Origin: Butyrivibrio sp.
Lineage (GTDB): Bacteria; Bacillota; Clostridia; Lachnospirales; Lachnospiraceae
Length of the DNA: 64,000 bases
Assembly (NCBI GenBank): GCA_016291375.1
Contig: JAEEXE010000012.1
Span: 1 to 64,000 of the forward strand
Direction of reading: 5' to 3'
Shown here piece after piece: positions 52,981 through 61,444 of this stretch; position 1 is the first letter of the stretch, and the number at the start of each line of letters is the position of its first letter. The notes under the pieces are model-generated. The model did not search any database. It was not told where the DNA came from and worked only from the letters and a program-made list of their open reading frames with translations. Position numbers and translations under genes: made by a program.

Positions 52981-54276
52981 ATGAGTAAGAAAATACAAGC
53001 GAATAAGCAGATTGCAAAAGATATGATGGATTTCATACATAAGAGTCCCACATGTTTCCATGTGGTGAGCAATCTAAAGGAAGTACTTATAAAGGAAGGC
53101 TTTACTGAACTTAATGAGAAAGAAGAGTGGAAACTTAAGGCGGGTAAATACTTTGTAACCCGAAACGACTCTTCAATTATCTCTTTTAAAATACCTAAGA
53201 AAGATTTTAGGGGATTTTATATGATCGCCAGCCATAGCGATTCACCATCTTTTAAGATAAAAGAAAATCCGGAGATGGAAGCTTTTGGAGCATACGTAAA
53301 ACTAAACACGGAAAAATACGGTGGGATGCTGTGCGCTCAGTGGTTTGACAGACCGCTTTCCGTTGCCGGAAGGTTAGTTGTACGTAGCAAAAAGAAAGGT
53401 TATAAGACGAAGCTTGTGAATGTGGACAGAGATCTTCTTATGTTGCCATCACTTGCTATTCACATGAACAGAGAAGCCAATGACGGCTATAAGTACAATC
53501 CGCAGGTGGATATGATACCGGTTTTTGGTGATGCTGCTTCTAAAGATAAATTTTTGGACATAGTGGCTTTAGCTGCAGGTGTTGCCAAAGAGGATATATT
53601 AAGTCATGATCTCTTTTTATATAATAGAGTAGCACCTACTTTTTGGGGCGCAGAGGAAGAGTTTATTTCAAGCTCAAGGCTGGATGATCAGGAGTGCGTA
53701 TACACAACGTTTGTAGGCTTCCTTAAGTCGGGTGATTCCAATAATGTTGCAGTGCACTGTGTCTTTGACAATGAAGAAGTTGGTAGCGGCACCAAACAGG
53801 GAGCAGATTCAACTTTTCTAAAAGATACGCTTGTGCGTATAAATAACGGTCTTGGAAGAAATGAGCAGCAGTATTATACAGCGGTTGCAAACAGCTTTAT
53901 GATATCTGCAGACAACGCTCACGCTGTACATCCCAATCATGGTGATAAAGCAGATCCAGTAAACAGACCGGTGATGAACAAAGGGATAGTTATCAAATAC
54001 AATGCTAACCAGAAATACACAACAGATGCTGTTTCTGCTGCATTTTTCAAGCTTATCTGCGAAAAGGCTCAGGTTCCGTTCCAGACATTTACAAATCGTT
54101 CAGATATTGCCGGAGGTTCGACACTTGGCAATATTTCCACGGCTCAGGTGTCAGTGAATACTGTAGATATCGGGCTGGCGCAGCTTGCAATGCATTCGCC
54201 CTACGAATCAGCAGGAAGCCATGATCCTGAGTACCTTGTAAAGGCATCTAAGGTTTTCTATGAGTATAATGAATAA
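52981..54276 (+). CDS. M18-family aminopeptidase
   Basis: This 431-residue protein has the metal and active-site motifs of M18 (aspartyl aminopeptidase/ApeB): 'MIASHSDSPSFKIKENP' (His, about residue 84), 'DDQECVYTTF' (Asp near 238), 'FDNEEVGSGTKQG' (Glu pair near 265) and 'AHAVHPN' plus C-terminal 'AMHSPYESAG'. It cleaves N-terminal, often acidic, residues in the cytoplasm. RBS GAGGTGATAG precedes ATG. Confidence 0.92.
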   Translation: MSKKIQANKQIAKDMMDFIHKSPTCFHVVSNLKEVLIKEGFTELNEKEEWKLKAGKYFVTRNDSSIISFKIPKKDFRGFYMIASHSDSPSFKIKENPEMEAFGAYVKLNTEKYGGMLCAQWFDRPLSVAGRLVVRSKKKGYKTKLVNVDRDLLMLPSLAIHMNREANDGYKYNPQVDMIPVFGDAASKDKFLDIVALAAGVAKEDILSHDLFLYNRVAPTFWGAEEEFISSSRLDDQECVYTTFVGFLKSGDSNNVAVHCVFDNEEVGSGTKQGADSTFLKDTLVRINNGLGRNEQQYYTAVANSFMISADNAHAVHPNHGDKADPVNRPVMNKGIVIKYNANQKYTTDAVSAAFFKLICEKAQVPFQTFTNRSDIAGGSTLGNISTAQVSVNTVDIGLAQLAMHSPYESAGSHDPEYLVKASKVFYEYNE

Positions 54277-54303
54277 AAATATGAAATAAAGAGGTTATTA
54301 GTA

Positions 54304-55446
54304 ATGGGAATATTTGATCTTTTTTCCTCAGGGAAGGGGAAAGAACAGGAAGAGGCAGCTATCAAAGAGCAGGAGGCAGCCAAGGAAAAAGAAATAGAAG
54401 ATGTGAAGAAGGCTCATGAAGAACTGACATGGCCTGTCATCACCAGAATAAATCAGATCAATATAAAGGATGCGGAAAACGAGCTTTTGGAGGAAACGGT
54501 TTCTTCGGAGCGAAAGGATGAAATAGGTCCACTTATTTATGAGGATGAAATTGAAACTTCGATCATCAAGGGACTGACTTCCCAGGAACTTTTGTTTCTT
54601 TTGACAACGCTCGAAGTTTATCACAAGGCTTCACCGCTTCCGGATTTTGAGAAAAAGCACAGAGCGGTATATAACGAGCTGCTTGATAGGATAAGAAATG
54701 CTAATACTCTTTTTGTCCTTTATGATGCAGGGACTCGTTATCCGTTTATAGATGGCGGCTTTGTTAATGTCTATTTTGAAAAAGAGCTTGCGCAGAAAGC
54801 GGCAGCTCTTTACGTAAAGCAGTACAGAAAAGTAATCGTTAACGAGGTTAAGGTTGAGAGTGATACCGCGCCTTCAGGAAAAGGATTTTTTGATTTTCTG
54901 TATTACATCGGAATTGAAAATCTTGTGATAGACAATGGTGCATACAAAGCCAGATTTAAGAGAAATGAGATTGTTGCGTCAGTTGGAGACTGGAAGAGCG
55001 ATTCCGGAGCAGCACCTGTTAATCCGGCGCTTAATTTTACAATGCTTGATTTCCTATCAGAAGTAACATGGCCTGTTAATTATGAGCAGAAGACTGATGT
55101 TCTCAAGGCCAAAGAGGCCAGAATGGTTGCTTGCATAAAAAAGGGCAAATATATTGTTCCAATGCAGCATGAAGGGGAAGTTGAGGTCCTTGAAGATGGC
55201 AGAATGAAACCCGGCAAGGATACCAAGTTTAAATTCCCTGTATATAAGACAAAAGAGGGAAAAGAGTATCTTCCGATTTATACAGACGGAACGGAGTTTG
55301 GAAAAAAACTGGCAGGAGCAGGATGGAATGCTGCTGTATTTAAATACGAAGATGTTATCAGGTTTGCAAAAGATAAAGATGGTATAAGAATCAATCCGGA
55401 GGGGCAAGGTATAGTGATTCCGAAGGAAAGGATGGAAGCTATCTGA
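54304..55446 (+). CDS. SseB-domain protein with charged N-terminal coiled coil
   Basis: This 380-residue protein has a charged, probably coiled-coil segment at residues ~12-45, an unassigned middle part, and two stretches like the SseB N-terminal domain: 'TLFVLYDAGTRYPFIDGGFVNVYFEK' (about 135-165) and 'RMVACIKKGKYIVPMQHEGEVEV' (about 275-300). It may be a duplicated SseB module. SseB-type domains occur in secretion-linked and many unlinked proteins; function here unknown. It may be in an operon with the M18 aminopeptidase (28-bp gap). Confidence 0.65.
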   Translation: MGIFDLFSSGKGKEQEEAAIKEQEAAKEKEIEDVKKAHEELTWPVITRINQINIKDAENELLEETVSSERKDEIGPLIYEDEIETSIIKGLTSQELLFLLTTLEVYHKASPLPDFEKKHRAVYNELLDRIRNANTLFVLYDAGTRYPFIDGGFVNVYFEKELAQKAAALYVKQYRKVIVNEVKVESDTAPSGKGFFDFLYYIGIENLVIDNGAYKARFKRNEIVASVGDWKSDSGAAPVNPALNFTMLDFLSEVTWPVNYEQKTDVLKAKEARMVACIKKGKYIVPMQHEGEVEVLEDGRMKPGKDTKFKFPVYKTKEGKEYLPIYTDGTEFGKKLAGAGWNAAVFKYEDVIRFAKDKDGIRINPEGQGIVIPKERMEAI

Positions 55447-55581
55447 AACGGATGTTAATTTTGTAAATATTTCCGTAAAAAACACTTTTCATTTCAATAA
55501 AAGCATTATATACTTGTGTTAACAAATCTGAGAATATTTATAAAGTATAGCAAGTATGTTTTTTGAGAGGAGAAGTGTGAA

Positions 55582-57276
55582 ATGAGTGAAAAAAGGTTTG
55601 ATCCAATGACAGGACAGCCGATCAATAACCCGGCACAGTCTGTTAACAACGGGGGGCAGTCTTTGGTGGATCCCAAACAGTGGGTTCCCGGCCAGCAGAA
55701 TCAGCCTCAGGATCAGCAGAATCAGCCGCAAGGTCAGCAGAACCAGCCTCAGGGCCAGTTCCAGGGACAGCCGCAGCAGTGGGGAGCAGGTCAGCAGAAC
55801 CAGCCACAGGGTCAGTTCCAGGGGCAACCTCAACAGTGGATGGCAGGCCAACAGGGCGCGTATGGCGGACAGCCCTTTGGAGGTAATAATGTTCCCCCTA
55901 AGGGAAACAATAAGAAGATGCTTATAATCGGCGGAATTGCTGCCGCTGTTCTTATTTTGATTTTGGTTAATGTTGCTATATTTATGCGTTCAAACAAAAA
56001 GAACAGTGACGATACAGATATCTCGGTAGCAGAGGCTTCAGAAGTTGAAATCGATAATTCTACAGAAGAAGCGTCAGAAGAAACAGATAAGTCTAATGAT
56101 GAAGCTACAGTAGAAGCTACAGAAGATAAAGAGGAAGAGAAAGAAGCGGATGATAGCCAGAAGGCAGTGACTCATGTGGATGGAGATCCCGGAGATCTCA
56201 GTTCTTTTACCGCAGATGGAAAGACATATACACTTCCTGTAAAGGTTAGAGATCTTCTTGATGCAGGCTGGGAGTTTGAAAATGATAATGATGGCAGGAA
56301 ACAGCTTGGATCCGGTCAGTATGATATAGTTTATATGCTCTGGCCTAACAGTGAAAAGGCCAAACTTGATATGCGTGTGACAAACTACTCTATTGATGCC
56401 AAGGAGTTAATAGAGGGATATGTTACAGAGATCTCTTTTGATGAGTATTCTGTAGAAAAGAGTGGAGCTGATCTTTCATTCCATAATGGAGACATTAAGC
56501 TGAAAGAATCTACCAAAGATGATGTTATAGCAGCACTTGGCGATCCTGACGATGAGTATGACGGAAGTTCATCATATGCTATCACATACGAAAATAATAA
56601 CGACACAAGCTATTACACAGAAGTAAGAGCAAGATTTTCTTTTGAGAAGGAAGACGGTAGGCTTTCATATGTAACACTGGAAAACACTGAGGAACCGTCT
56701 GATCTGGAAGCTGAAGAGGTAAGCGGAGAAGAGCCTGAGTATCTTAGTAAGTATAAAGCTCCGGATGCACTTGGAGATGACTTGTTATCAGGAAATATTT
56801 CCGTTGGCGGAAAGGTTTACAATCTTCCTGTTCCTCTCAAAGTGCTCATGGAAGATGGATGGAGCTTTGGCGGTGATGAGACTCATACGGTTGGAGCTAA
56901 TCAGGGATATTCAATCACACTTGCAAAGGGCGATGCCCGTATGTACGCTTCTACATATAATGTGACATCAACTGCTTGCTACATCAAATATACGATTGTA
57001 ACCGAGATTACAATTTACGGATCTTCATTTAATAAGCTTGAGTATGAATTGCCGGGAGGTATTACTCAAAATTCAACACAGAAAGATCTTGATGCTTTGC
57101 TTTCATCTAAAGGTATTTCTAACTATGACTATAAGAAAACCTCCGGTCGTTATGTGATTCCGCTGGATCAGAGTTCCAATGATACTTTCCACAGAAATAA
57201 GGTGGAAATTGTAGTTGATTCAGATGGCGGTTTCTCGGATGTTACTGTACAGAATTTTGGCTGGCTTGAAGAATAA
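55582..57276 (+). CDS. Gln/Pro-rich membrane protein with duplicated extracellular domain
   Basis: In this 564-residue protein residues ~1-110 are a Gln/Asn/Pro/Gly-rich repeat tail, then one membrane segment ('MLIIGGIAAAVLILILVNVAIFM', about 113-135), then an acidic linker and two copies of an extracellular domain. The copies start 'FTADGKTYTLPVKVRDLLDAGWEF' (about 211) and 'ISVGGKVYNLPVPLKVLMEDGWSF' (about 408). The cytoplasmic Gln-rich tail facing an extracellular double domain is a sensor- or scaffold-like plan. I do not recognise the family beyond that. Confidence 0.65.
   Translation: MSEKRFDPMTGQPINNPAQSVNNGGQSLVDPKQWVPGQQNQPQDQQNQPQGQQNQPQGQFQGQPQQWGAGQQNQPQGQFQGQPQQWMAGQQGAYGGQPFGGNNVPPKGNNKKMLIIGGIAAAVLILILVNVAIFMRSNKKNSDDTDISVAEASEVEIDNSTEEASEETDKSNDEATVEATEDKEEEKEADDSQKAVTHVDGDPGDLSSFTADGKTYTLPVKVRDLLDAGWEFENDNDGRKQLGSGQYDIVYMLWPNSEKAKLDMRVTNYSIDAKELIEGYVTEISFDEYSVEKSGADLSFHNGDIKLKESTKDDVIAALGDPDDEYDGSSSYAITYENNNDTSYYTEVRARFSFEKEDGRLSYVTLENTEEPSDLEAEEVSGEEPEYLSKYKAPDALGDDLLSGNISVGGKVYNLPVPLKVLMEDGWSFGGDETHTVGANQGYSITLAKGDARMYASTYNVTSTACYIKYTIVTEITIYGSSFNKLEYELPGGITQNSTQKDLDALLSSKGISNYDYKKTSGRYVIPLDQSSNDTFHRNKVEIVVDSDGGFSDVTVQNFGWLEE
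55732..55845 (+). repeat. 57-bp tandem repeat (two copies) in the Gln-rich tail
   Basis: Positions 55732-55788 and 55789-55845 are two 57-bp (19-residue) copies with few changes. Shorter 7-residue QNQPQ(D/G)Q units precede them. Copy number may vary between strains by slippage. Confidence 0.8.
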
Positions 57277-57302
57277 GCTTATTGATTGAATGCTTGTTTA
57301 TG

Positions 57303-57350
57303 AACGGATAATAGTCTACAATGTAATTGTAGGCTATTGTCCGTTTTTTA
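57303..57350 (+). terminator. Terminator of the Gln-rich protein gene
   Basis: The arms 57303-57320 and 57328-57345 make an 18-bp stem with three wobble or mismatched pairs, followed by TTTTTA. Confidence 0.85.
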
Positions 57351-57398
57351 TTGAGCAGGAAATTCTTCTAAGTTTCTAATAGGAATGGGAGCGACAAC

Positions 57399-58286
57399 AT
57401 GTTTGATCGTTTATTAGGCGTATATTTATTAGAACAAGGCTTACTTGACAAGAATCAGATTGCGGAAGCATATCGCTTGCAGGAATCCAACAGGGCTAAG
57501 CTCGGTGTTATTGCTGTTGCCGAGAAGCTTATGTCCATTGCTCAGGCTGAGCAGGTTAATGCGATGCAGGCGTCTATGGATAAGCGTTTTGGCGATATTG
57601 CCATTGAACGTGGATATCTGTCGGAAGCTCAAGTCAGCAGACTCTTAGAGCTTCAGGGTAATTCATATTTGGCATTTATACAGGCTATAGTTGATCTTGG
57701 ATATCTGTCCATGGAGCAACTTAGAGAGGCGGAGGAAAAATATCAGGCTTCTTATGGCTTTACAGAGTCAGACATGGCAACTTTAAAGTCCGGAGATGTT
57801 GAAAAGATTGTTCCGATCTTTCTTTCCACCGATGATCCTGTGTACAGATCAATGTTCTCCATGGGTGTAAAGAATATGTACAGACTTGTGGACAATCATA
57901 TTTTTGTCGGAAAGGCATATACCGTATCCGCTATCAAAGATGAAGTTCTGGGAGTTCAGAAATTCCACGGTGATCAAAAGGCGGTTGTAGCTATTTCCGG
58001 AAAATATGAAGATGTGCAGAGAATGGCGATCGCTTATACCAAGGAAGAATTTATAGAGACTAAAGAAGATGCGTTGGATGCTATCTGCGAACTTATAAAC
58101 TGTATAAACGGTCTGTATGCCACAGAACAAAGTAGGAACGATAAAAGGATTGAACTTGAACCTCCGAATTTCTTTGTTTCTTTCCCGGAGGCCAGCTGTG
58201 ATGAGATTATGGTAATGCCGATCTATATCTGTGGAGGCGAGGTCAAGTATCTTATCGCCATATCCAAAGATATGGTAGTTAAGTGA
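57399..58286 (+). CDS. CheX-like phosphatase with N-terminal MshEN-like helical region
   Basis: In this 295-residue protein residues ~1-130 repeat a helical pattern ('LLEQGLLDKNQIAEAYRLQ', 'AIERGYLSEAQVSRLLELQ', 'LGYLSMEQLREAEEKY') like the MshEN/GspE N-terminal domain, three times. Residues ~145-295 are CheX/CheC-like, with 'DALDAICELINCINGLYAT' holding the E..N active-site pattern of CheY phosphatases. A CheY-like gene follows 25 bp later, so it probably dephosphorylates that regulator. The N-terminal region may bind a ligand such as cyclic di-GMP; this is a guess. Confidence 0.75.
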   Translation: MFDRLLGVYLLEQGLLDKNQIAEAYRLQESNRAKLGVIAVAEKLMSIAQAEQVNAMQASMDKRFGDIAIERGYLSEAQVSRLLELQGNSYLAFIQAIVDLGYLSMEQLREAEEKYQASYGFTESDMATLKSGDVEKIVPIFLSTDDPVYRSMFSMGVKNMYRLVDNHIFVGKAYTVSAIKDEVLGVQKFHGDQKAVVAISGKYEDVQRMAIAYTKEEFIETKEDALDAICELINCINGLYATEQSRNDKRIELEPPNFFVSFPEASCDEIMVMPIYICGGEVKYLIAISKDMVVK

Positions 58287-58311
58287 AATAGGCATGCCGG
58301 AGGGTGCATAG

Positions 58312-58665
58312 ATGAAAAGTGTATTGATAGTAGATGATTCAAGGACTTCCAGAAGAATACTGAGAGACATCCTGGAACGAGCAGGCTTTAATGTAGTTGG
58401 TGAAGCGGTTGACGGCCGGGAGGGTTTTGATGAATACGTTAAACTCCAGCCCGATATCGTTACAATGGATATTACGATGCCTGTGGTTGACGGAATAGAA
58501 TCTCTTAAACTTATAAAAAAGAATAATCCCAATGCCAAGGTGGTAATGATAACGGCGGCGGGTCAAAAAGAGAAGATGATGGAGGCAGTAAAGTTTGGTG
58601 CGGTTGAATTTGTTGCCAAGCCCTTTGTGGAAGAGACTGTCATAGATGCATTGTCACGTTGCTAA
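58312..58665 (+). CDS. CheY-like single-domain response regulator
   Basis: This 117-residue receiver domain has the acidic pair in 'VLIVDDSRTSRRIL' (residues 8-9), the phospho-acceptor Asp in 'PDIVTMDITMPVVDG' (about residue 53), Thr in 'MITAAGQ' and Lys in 'FVAKPF'. It has no output domain. It lies behind the CheX-like gene, so the pair acts as a signal and its eraser. No histidine kinase is close by. Confidence 0.92.
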   Translation: MKSVLIVDDSRTSRRILRDILERAGFNVVGEAVDGREGFDEYVKLQPDIVTMDITMPVVDGIESLKLIKKNNPNAKVVMITAAGQKEKMMEAVKFGAVEFVAKPFVEETVIDALSRC

Positions 58666-58683
58666 AATAATTTGATTTACAGG

Positions 58684-58719
58684 CCGCCTTACAGTAATAT
58701 GTAAGGCGGTATTTTATTT
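58684..58719 (+). terminator. Terminator after the CheX-CheY pair
   Basis: CCGCCTTACA (58684-58693) pairs with TGTAAGGCGG (58700-58709), then ATTTTATTT. Confidence 0.88.
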
Positions 58720-58762
58720 AGAGGAAATTGCTCTGATTTTCTTTTGGGATAAAGGTGAAAAG

Positions 58763-59485
58763 ATGAACAGAAAAGTACTTATTACAGGTGCGTCCAGAGG
58801 AATAGGAAAAGCTATTGCAGAAGCTTTTGCAAGCGCAGGCGATGAGCTTATTTTAACGTGCCTTAAATGCGAGAAAGAACTTAATGATTTTTCTAAAGAG
58901 CTTTCGGAGCGCTTTAATGTAAAATGCAGCGCTTTCGTATGTGATGCGGGAAACTATGCTTCTGTGAAAGCTCTTTTTGACAATATAAGTGATATTGATA
59001 TAGTTATTAACAATGCGGGAGTTGCTTATCTGGGGCTCCTTACCGATATGGAAGAAGAGGATTGGAACAGGATCATATCTACCAATCTTGATTCTCTTTT
59101 TAATACTTCTAAATTTGCTGTTCCTATTATGGTAAAAAAACATTGTGGTAAGATAATAAACATATCTTCTGTTTGGGGGAATGTGGGAGCGTCCTGCGAA
59201 GTTGCATATTCGGCTTCCAAAGGCGGCGTTAATTCTTTTACAAAAGCTTTGGCAAAAGAGCTTGCTCCAAGCGGAATACAGGTTAACGCCATAGCATGTG
59301 GTGTTATCGATACCGATATGAACAGAAAGCATCTTTCTGAAGAGGAACTAAGTGAACTTAGTGAGGAAATTCCCATGGGAAGAATGGGAGAGACAAGTGA
59401 AGTGGCGAGCCTTGCTCTAATGATAGCCGATGCCCCCGAGTATATGACGGGGCAGATTATAACCCTGGACGGTGGGTGGATTTAA
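58763..59485 (+). CDS. SDR oxidoreductase, FabG/YmfI-like
   Basis: This 240-residue protein has the SDR cofactor motif 'TGASRGIGKAIAEAF', 'NNAGVAY', and catalytic Ser-Tyr-Lys in 'INISSVWGNVGASCEVAYSASKGG'. The 'SSVWGNVGASCEV.YS' text is shared with YmfI, the EF-P 5-aminopentanone reductase of Bacillus, and is less usual in true FabG. No fatty-acid genes are nearby. Either the EF-P modification role or a general ketoreductase is possible. Confidence 0.8.
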   Translation: MNRKVLITGASRGIGKAIAEAFASAGDELILTCLKCEKELNDFSKELSERFNVKCSAFVCDAGNYASVKALFDNISDIDIVINNAGVAYLGLLTDMEEEDWNRIISTNLDSLFNTSKFAVPIMVKKHCGKIINISSVWGNVGASCEVAYSASKGGVNSFTKALAKELAPSGIQVNAIACGVIDTDMNRKHLSEEELSELSEEIPMGRMGETSEVASLALMIADAPEYMTGQIITLDGGWI

Positions 59486-59500
59486 TATTGGAGAATTATT

Positions 59501-60277
59501 ATGGTTTTATTTTTTGACATCGACGGAACACTTTGGGATTACAAGAACTGGATCCCCGACACTACTAAAGAAGGAATCAGAAGAGCCAAAGAAAACGGGC
59601 ATAAGTGCTTCTTAAATTCCGGTAGAGCAAGATCTTTTATCAGCAGCAAAGAATTATTGGGACTTGGATTTGATGGAATCGTGTCAGCTTGTGGATGCAT
59701 GATAGAAAAGGACGGAGAGATCATCTTTAACAGGCTTATAAACAGCGAAGATGCCATAAGGACGGTAGAGACGGTTAACCGTTATAACTTTAAATCAATA
59801 CTTGAGGGACCAAGATATTTATATATGGAAAGAAGTGACTTTGAAGGCGATATATATGGCGAAAAAGTCATGAACGAAATGGGCGACAGGCTCAGAGGCA
59901 TAAAAGACAATTGGGGCAAATGGGAGATGAATAAACTCTCATGTGCAACAATGGGATGCGATACAAAAAGCTGTTTTGCGGAGCTTTCCGATCTGTATGA
60001 TTTTCTTATTCATAACGAGGCTGTTGTGGAGATGGTACCCAAGGGATTTAACAAAGGAACGGGAATTGAGAAAGTGTGCGAACTTCTTTCTGAGGACGTT
60101 AAGAATACCATCGCCTTCGGAGACAGTGTGAATGACATGGATATGCTGGAAGTTGCCGGTAAGAGTGTTGCTATGGGACGTTCAGCGGATGAGGTTAAAA
60201 AAATAGCGGATTATGTCACTACATATCTTGAAGAAGATGGAATCTGGAATGCTCTCAAGAAGTTTGATCTTATATAA
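59501..60277 (+). CDS. HAD-superfamily Cof-type phosphatase
   Basis: This 258-residue protein has the HAD Asp nucleophile pair in 'FFDIDGTLWDYKN', Cof-type cap text 'GFDGIVSACGCMIEKDG', and 'GTGIEKVCELL' plus 'IAFGDSVNDMDMLEVAG' for motifs III/IV. Cof/YidA-type HADs act on small sugar or cofactor phosphates. Substrate is not evident. It starts 16 bp after the SDR gene. Confidence 0.88.
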   Translation: MVLFFDIDGTLWDYKNWIPDTTKEGIRRAKENGHKCFLNSGRARSFISSKELLGLGFDGIVSACGCMIEKDGEIIFNRLINSEDAIRTVETVNRYNFKSILEGPRYLYMERSDFEGDIYGEKVMNEMGDRLRGIKDNWGKWEMNKLSCATMGCDTKSCFAELSDLYDFLIHNEAVVEMVPKGFNKGTGIEKVCELLSEDVKNTIAFGDSVNDMDMLEVAGKSVAMGRSADEVKKIADYVTTYLEEDGIWNALKKFDLI

Positions 60278-60330
60278 AAAAGAGTTTCTTGCTTTGAATT
60301 CAGGCATATAAGCATAAATAAAAAAAGACC

Positions 60331-60358
60331 TTTACAAAATAAAAGTAAGTGATACAAT
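60331..60358 (+). promoter_or_regulatory. Putative promoter of the trxB-like gene
   Basis: TTTACA (60331-60336) and TACAAT (60353-60358), 16-bp spacer, 76 bp before the start. Confidence 0.5.
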
Positions 60359-60433
60359 TATATTGTGCGCAATCTAATGTAACGATTAATTTTGCTTTAT
60401 TAAGCAAACAAAAGTGTTTGATAGGAGGTCATT

Positions 60434-61375
60434 ATGTACGATCTAATAATAATCGGATCAGGACCTGCAGGTTTGTCTGCAGCAGTTTATGCTAAGAGAG
60501 CCGGACTTAATATGCTTATTATAGAGAAAAATCCCGTGAGCGGAGGACAGATAATTGATACCTATGAGGTAGATAACTATCTGGGGATTCCGGGAGTCAA
60601 TGGTTTTGATCTAGCCATGAAATTCAGAGAGCACGCTGATAAGCTCGGAGCAGAGTTTGCTGACGGAACGGTAACAGGTATTGAATGCCTTGATGCCGGT
60701 TCAGATAACAAGGCACCGGTGTATAAGATTAAGACAGATTCCGGTGAGTATGAAACTCATACGGTTATATTGGCTACGGGAGCACATCATTCCAAACTGG
60801 GGGTTCCCGGAGAAGAGGAGTACATCGGAAAAGGAGTTTCCTACTGTGCGACCTGTGACGGCGCTTTCTATAGAGAAAAAGTTACTGCAGTTAATGGTGG
60901 CGGTGACGTTGCGGTTGAGGATGCAATCTTTTTATCAAGATTTTCTGAGAAAGTTTATCTTGTTCATAGAAGAAATGAGCTTAGAGCTACAAAGATATTG
61001 CAGGATGAACTTTTTGGAATTAGTAATATCGAGGTTGTCTGGGACAGCGTTGTTAAAGAGATAAAGGGAGAAGACAAGGTAAATCGTATCTTGATAGAGA
61101 ACGTTAAGGATAAAGAAGAAAAAGAACTTGAGGTGGACGGTATATTTGTTGCTATAGGTATTCATCCTTCCACAGAGCTTTTTGCCGACATAGTAAAATG
61201 TGATGAAAATGGCTATGTAATTGCCGGTGAAGATGGGGCTACCAGTGCACCCGGAATTTTCGTTGCGGGAGACTCGAGAAAAAAGAGGCTACGCCAGGTA
61301 GTTACTGCTGTTGCGGACGGTGCAAATACTGTTACAAGTGTACAAGATTTTCTCGTTGGAAAGGCCAAAAGTTGA
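60434..61375 (+). CDS. trxB: Thioredoxin-reductase-like FAD/NAD(P)H flavoprotein
   Basis: This 313-residue protein has FAD motif 'IIGSGPAGLSAAVYAKRAG', redox-active 'YCATCDGAFY' (CxxC near residue 138), an NAD(P) region 'VNGGGDVAVEDAIFL' (the usual GGGxSA written GGGDVA), and 'GIFVAGDSRKKRLRQVVTAVADGA'. The Asp in GGGDVA and lack of the usual HRR downstream ('VHRRNELRA' is present instead) leave room for an NADH/ferredoxin-dependent relative. No thioredoxin gene is adjacent. Confidence 0.88.
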   Translation: MYDLIIIGSGPAGLSAAVYAKRAGLNMLIIEKNPVSGGQIIDTYEVDNYLGIPGVNGFDLAMKFREHADKLGAEFADGTVTGIECLDAGSDNKAPVYKIKTDSGEYETHTVILATGAHHSKLGVPGEEEYIGKGVSYCATCDGAFYREKVTAVNGGGDVAVEDAIFLSRFSEKVYLVHRRNELRATKILQDELFGISNIEVVWDSVVKEIKGEDKVNRILIENVKDKEEKELEVDGIFVAIGIHPSTELFADIVKCDENGYVIAGEDGATSAPGIFVAGDSRKKRLRQVVTAVADGANTVTSVQDFLVGKAKS

Positions 61376-61400
61376 CAAAATGACCAAAATGTCGTATTCT
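61372..61400 (+). promoter_or_regulatory. Sigma-A promoter of the NlpC/P60 gene, overlapping the trxB stop
   Basis: TTGACA (61372-61377) and TATTCT (61395-61400) with a 17-bp spacer. The -35 lies across the trxB stop codon. Confidence 0.65.
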
Positions 61401-61444
61401 GAAAGGGTGCAACAAATTTGTAACATCATTTCGGAGGTTTATTA

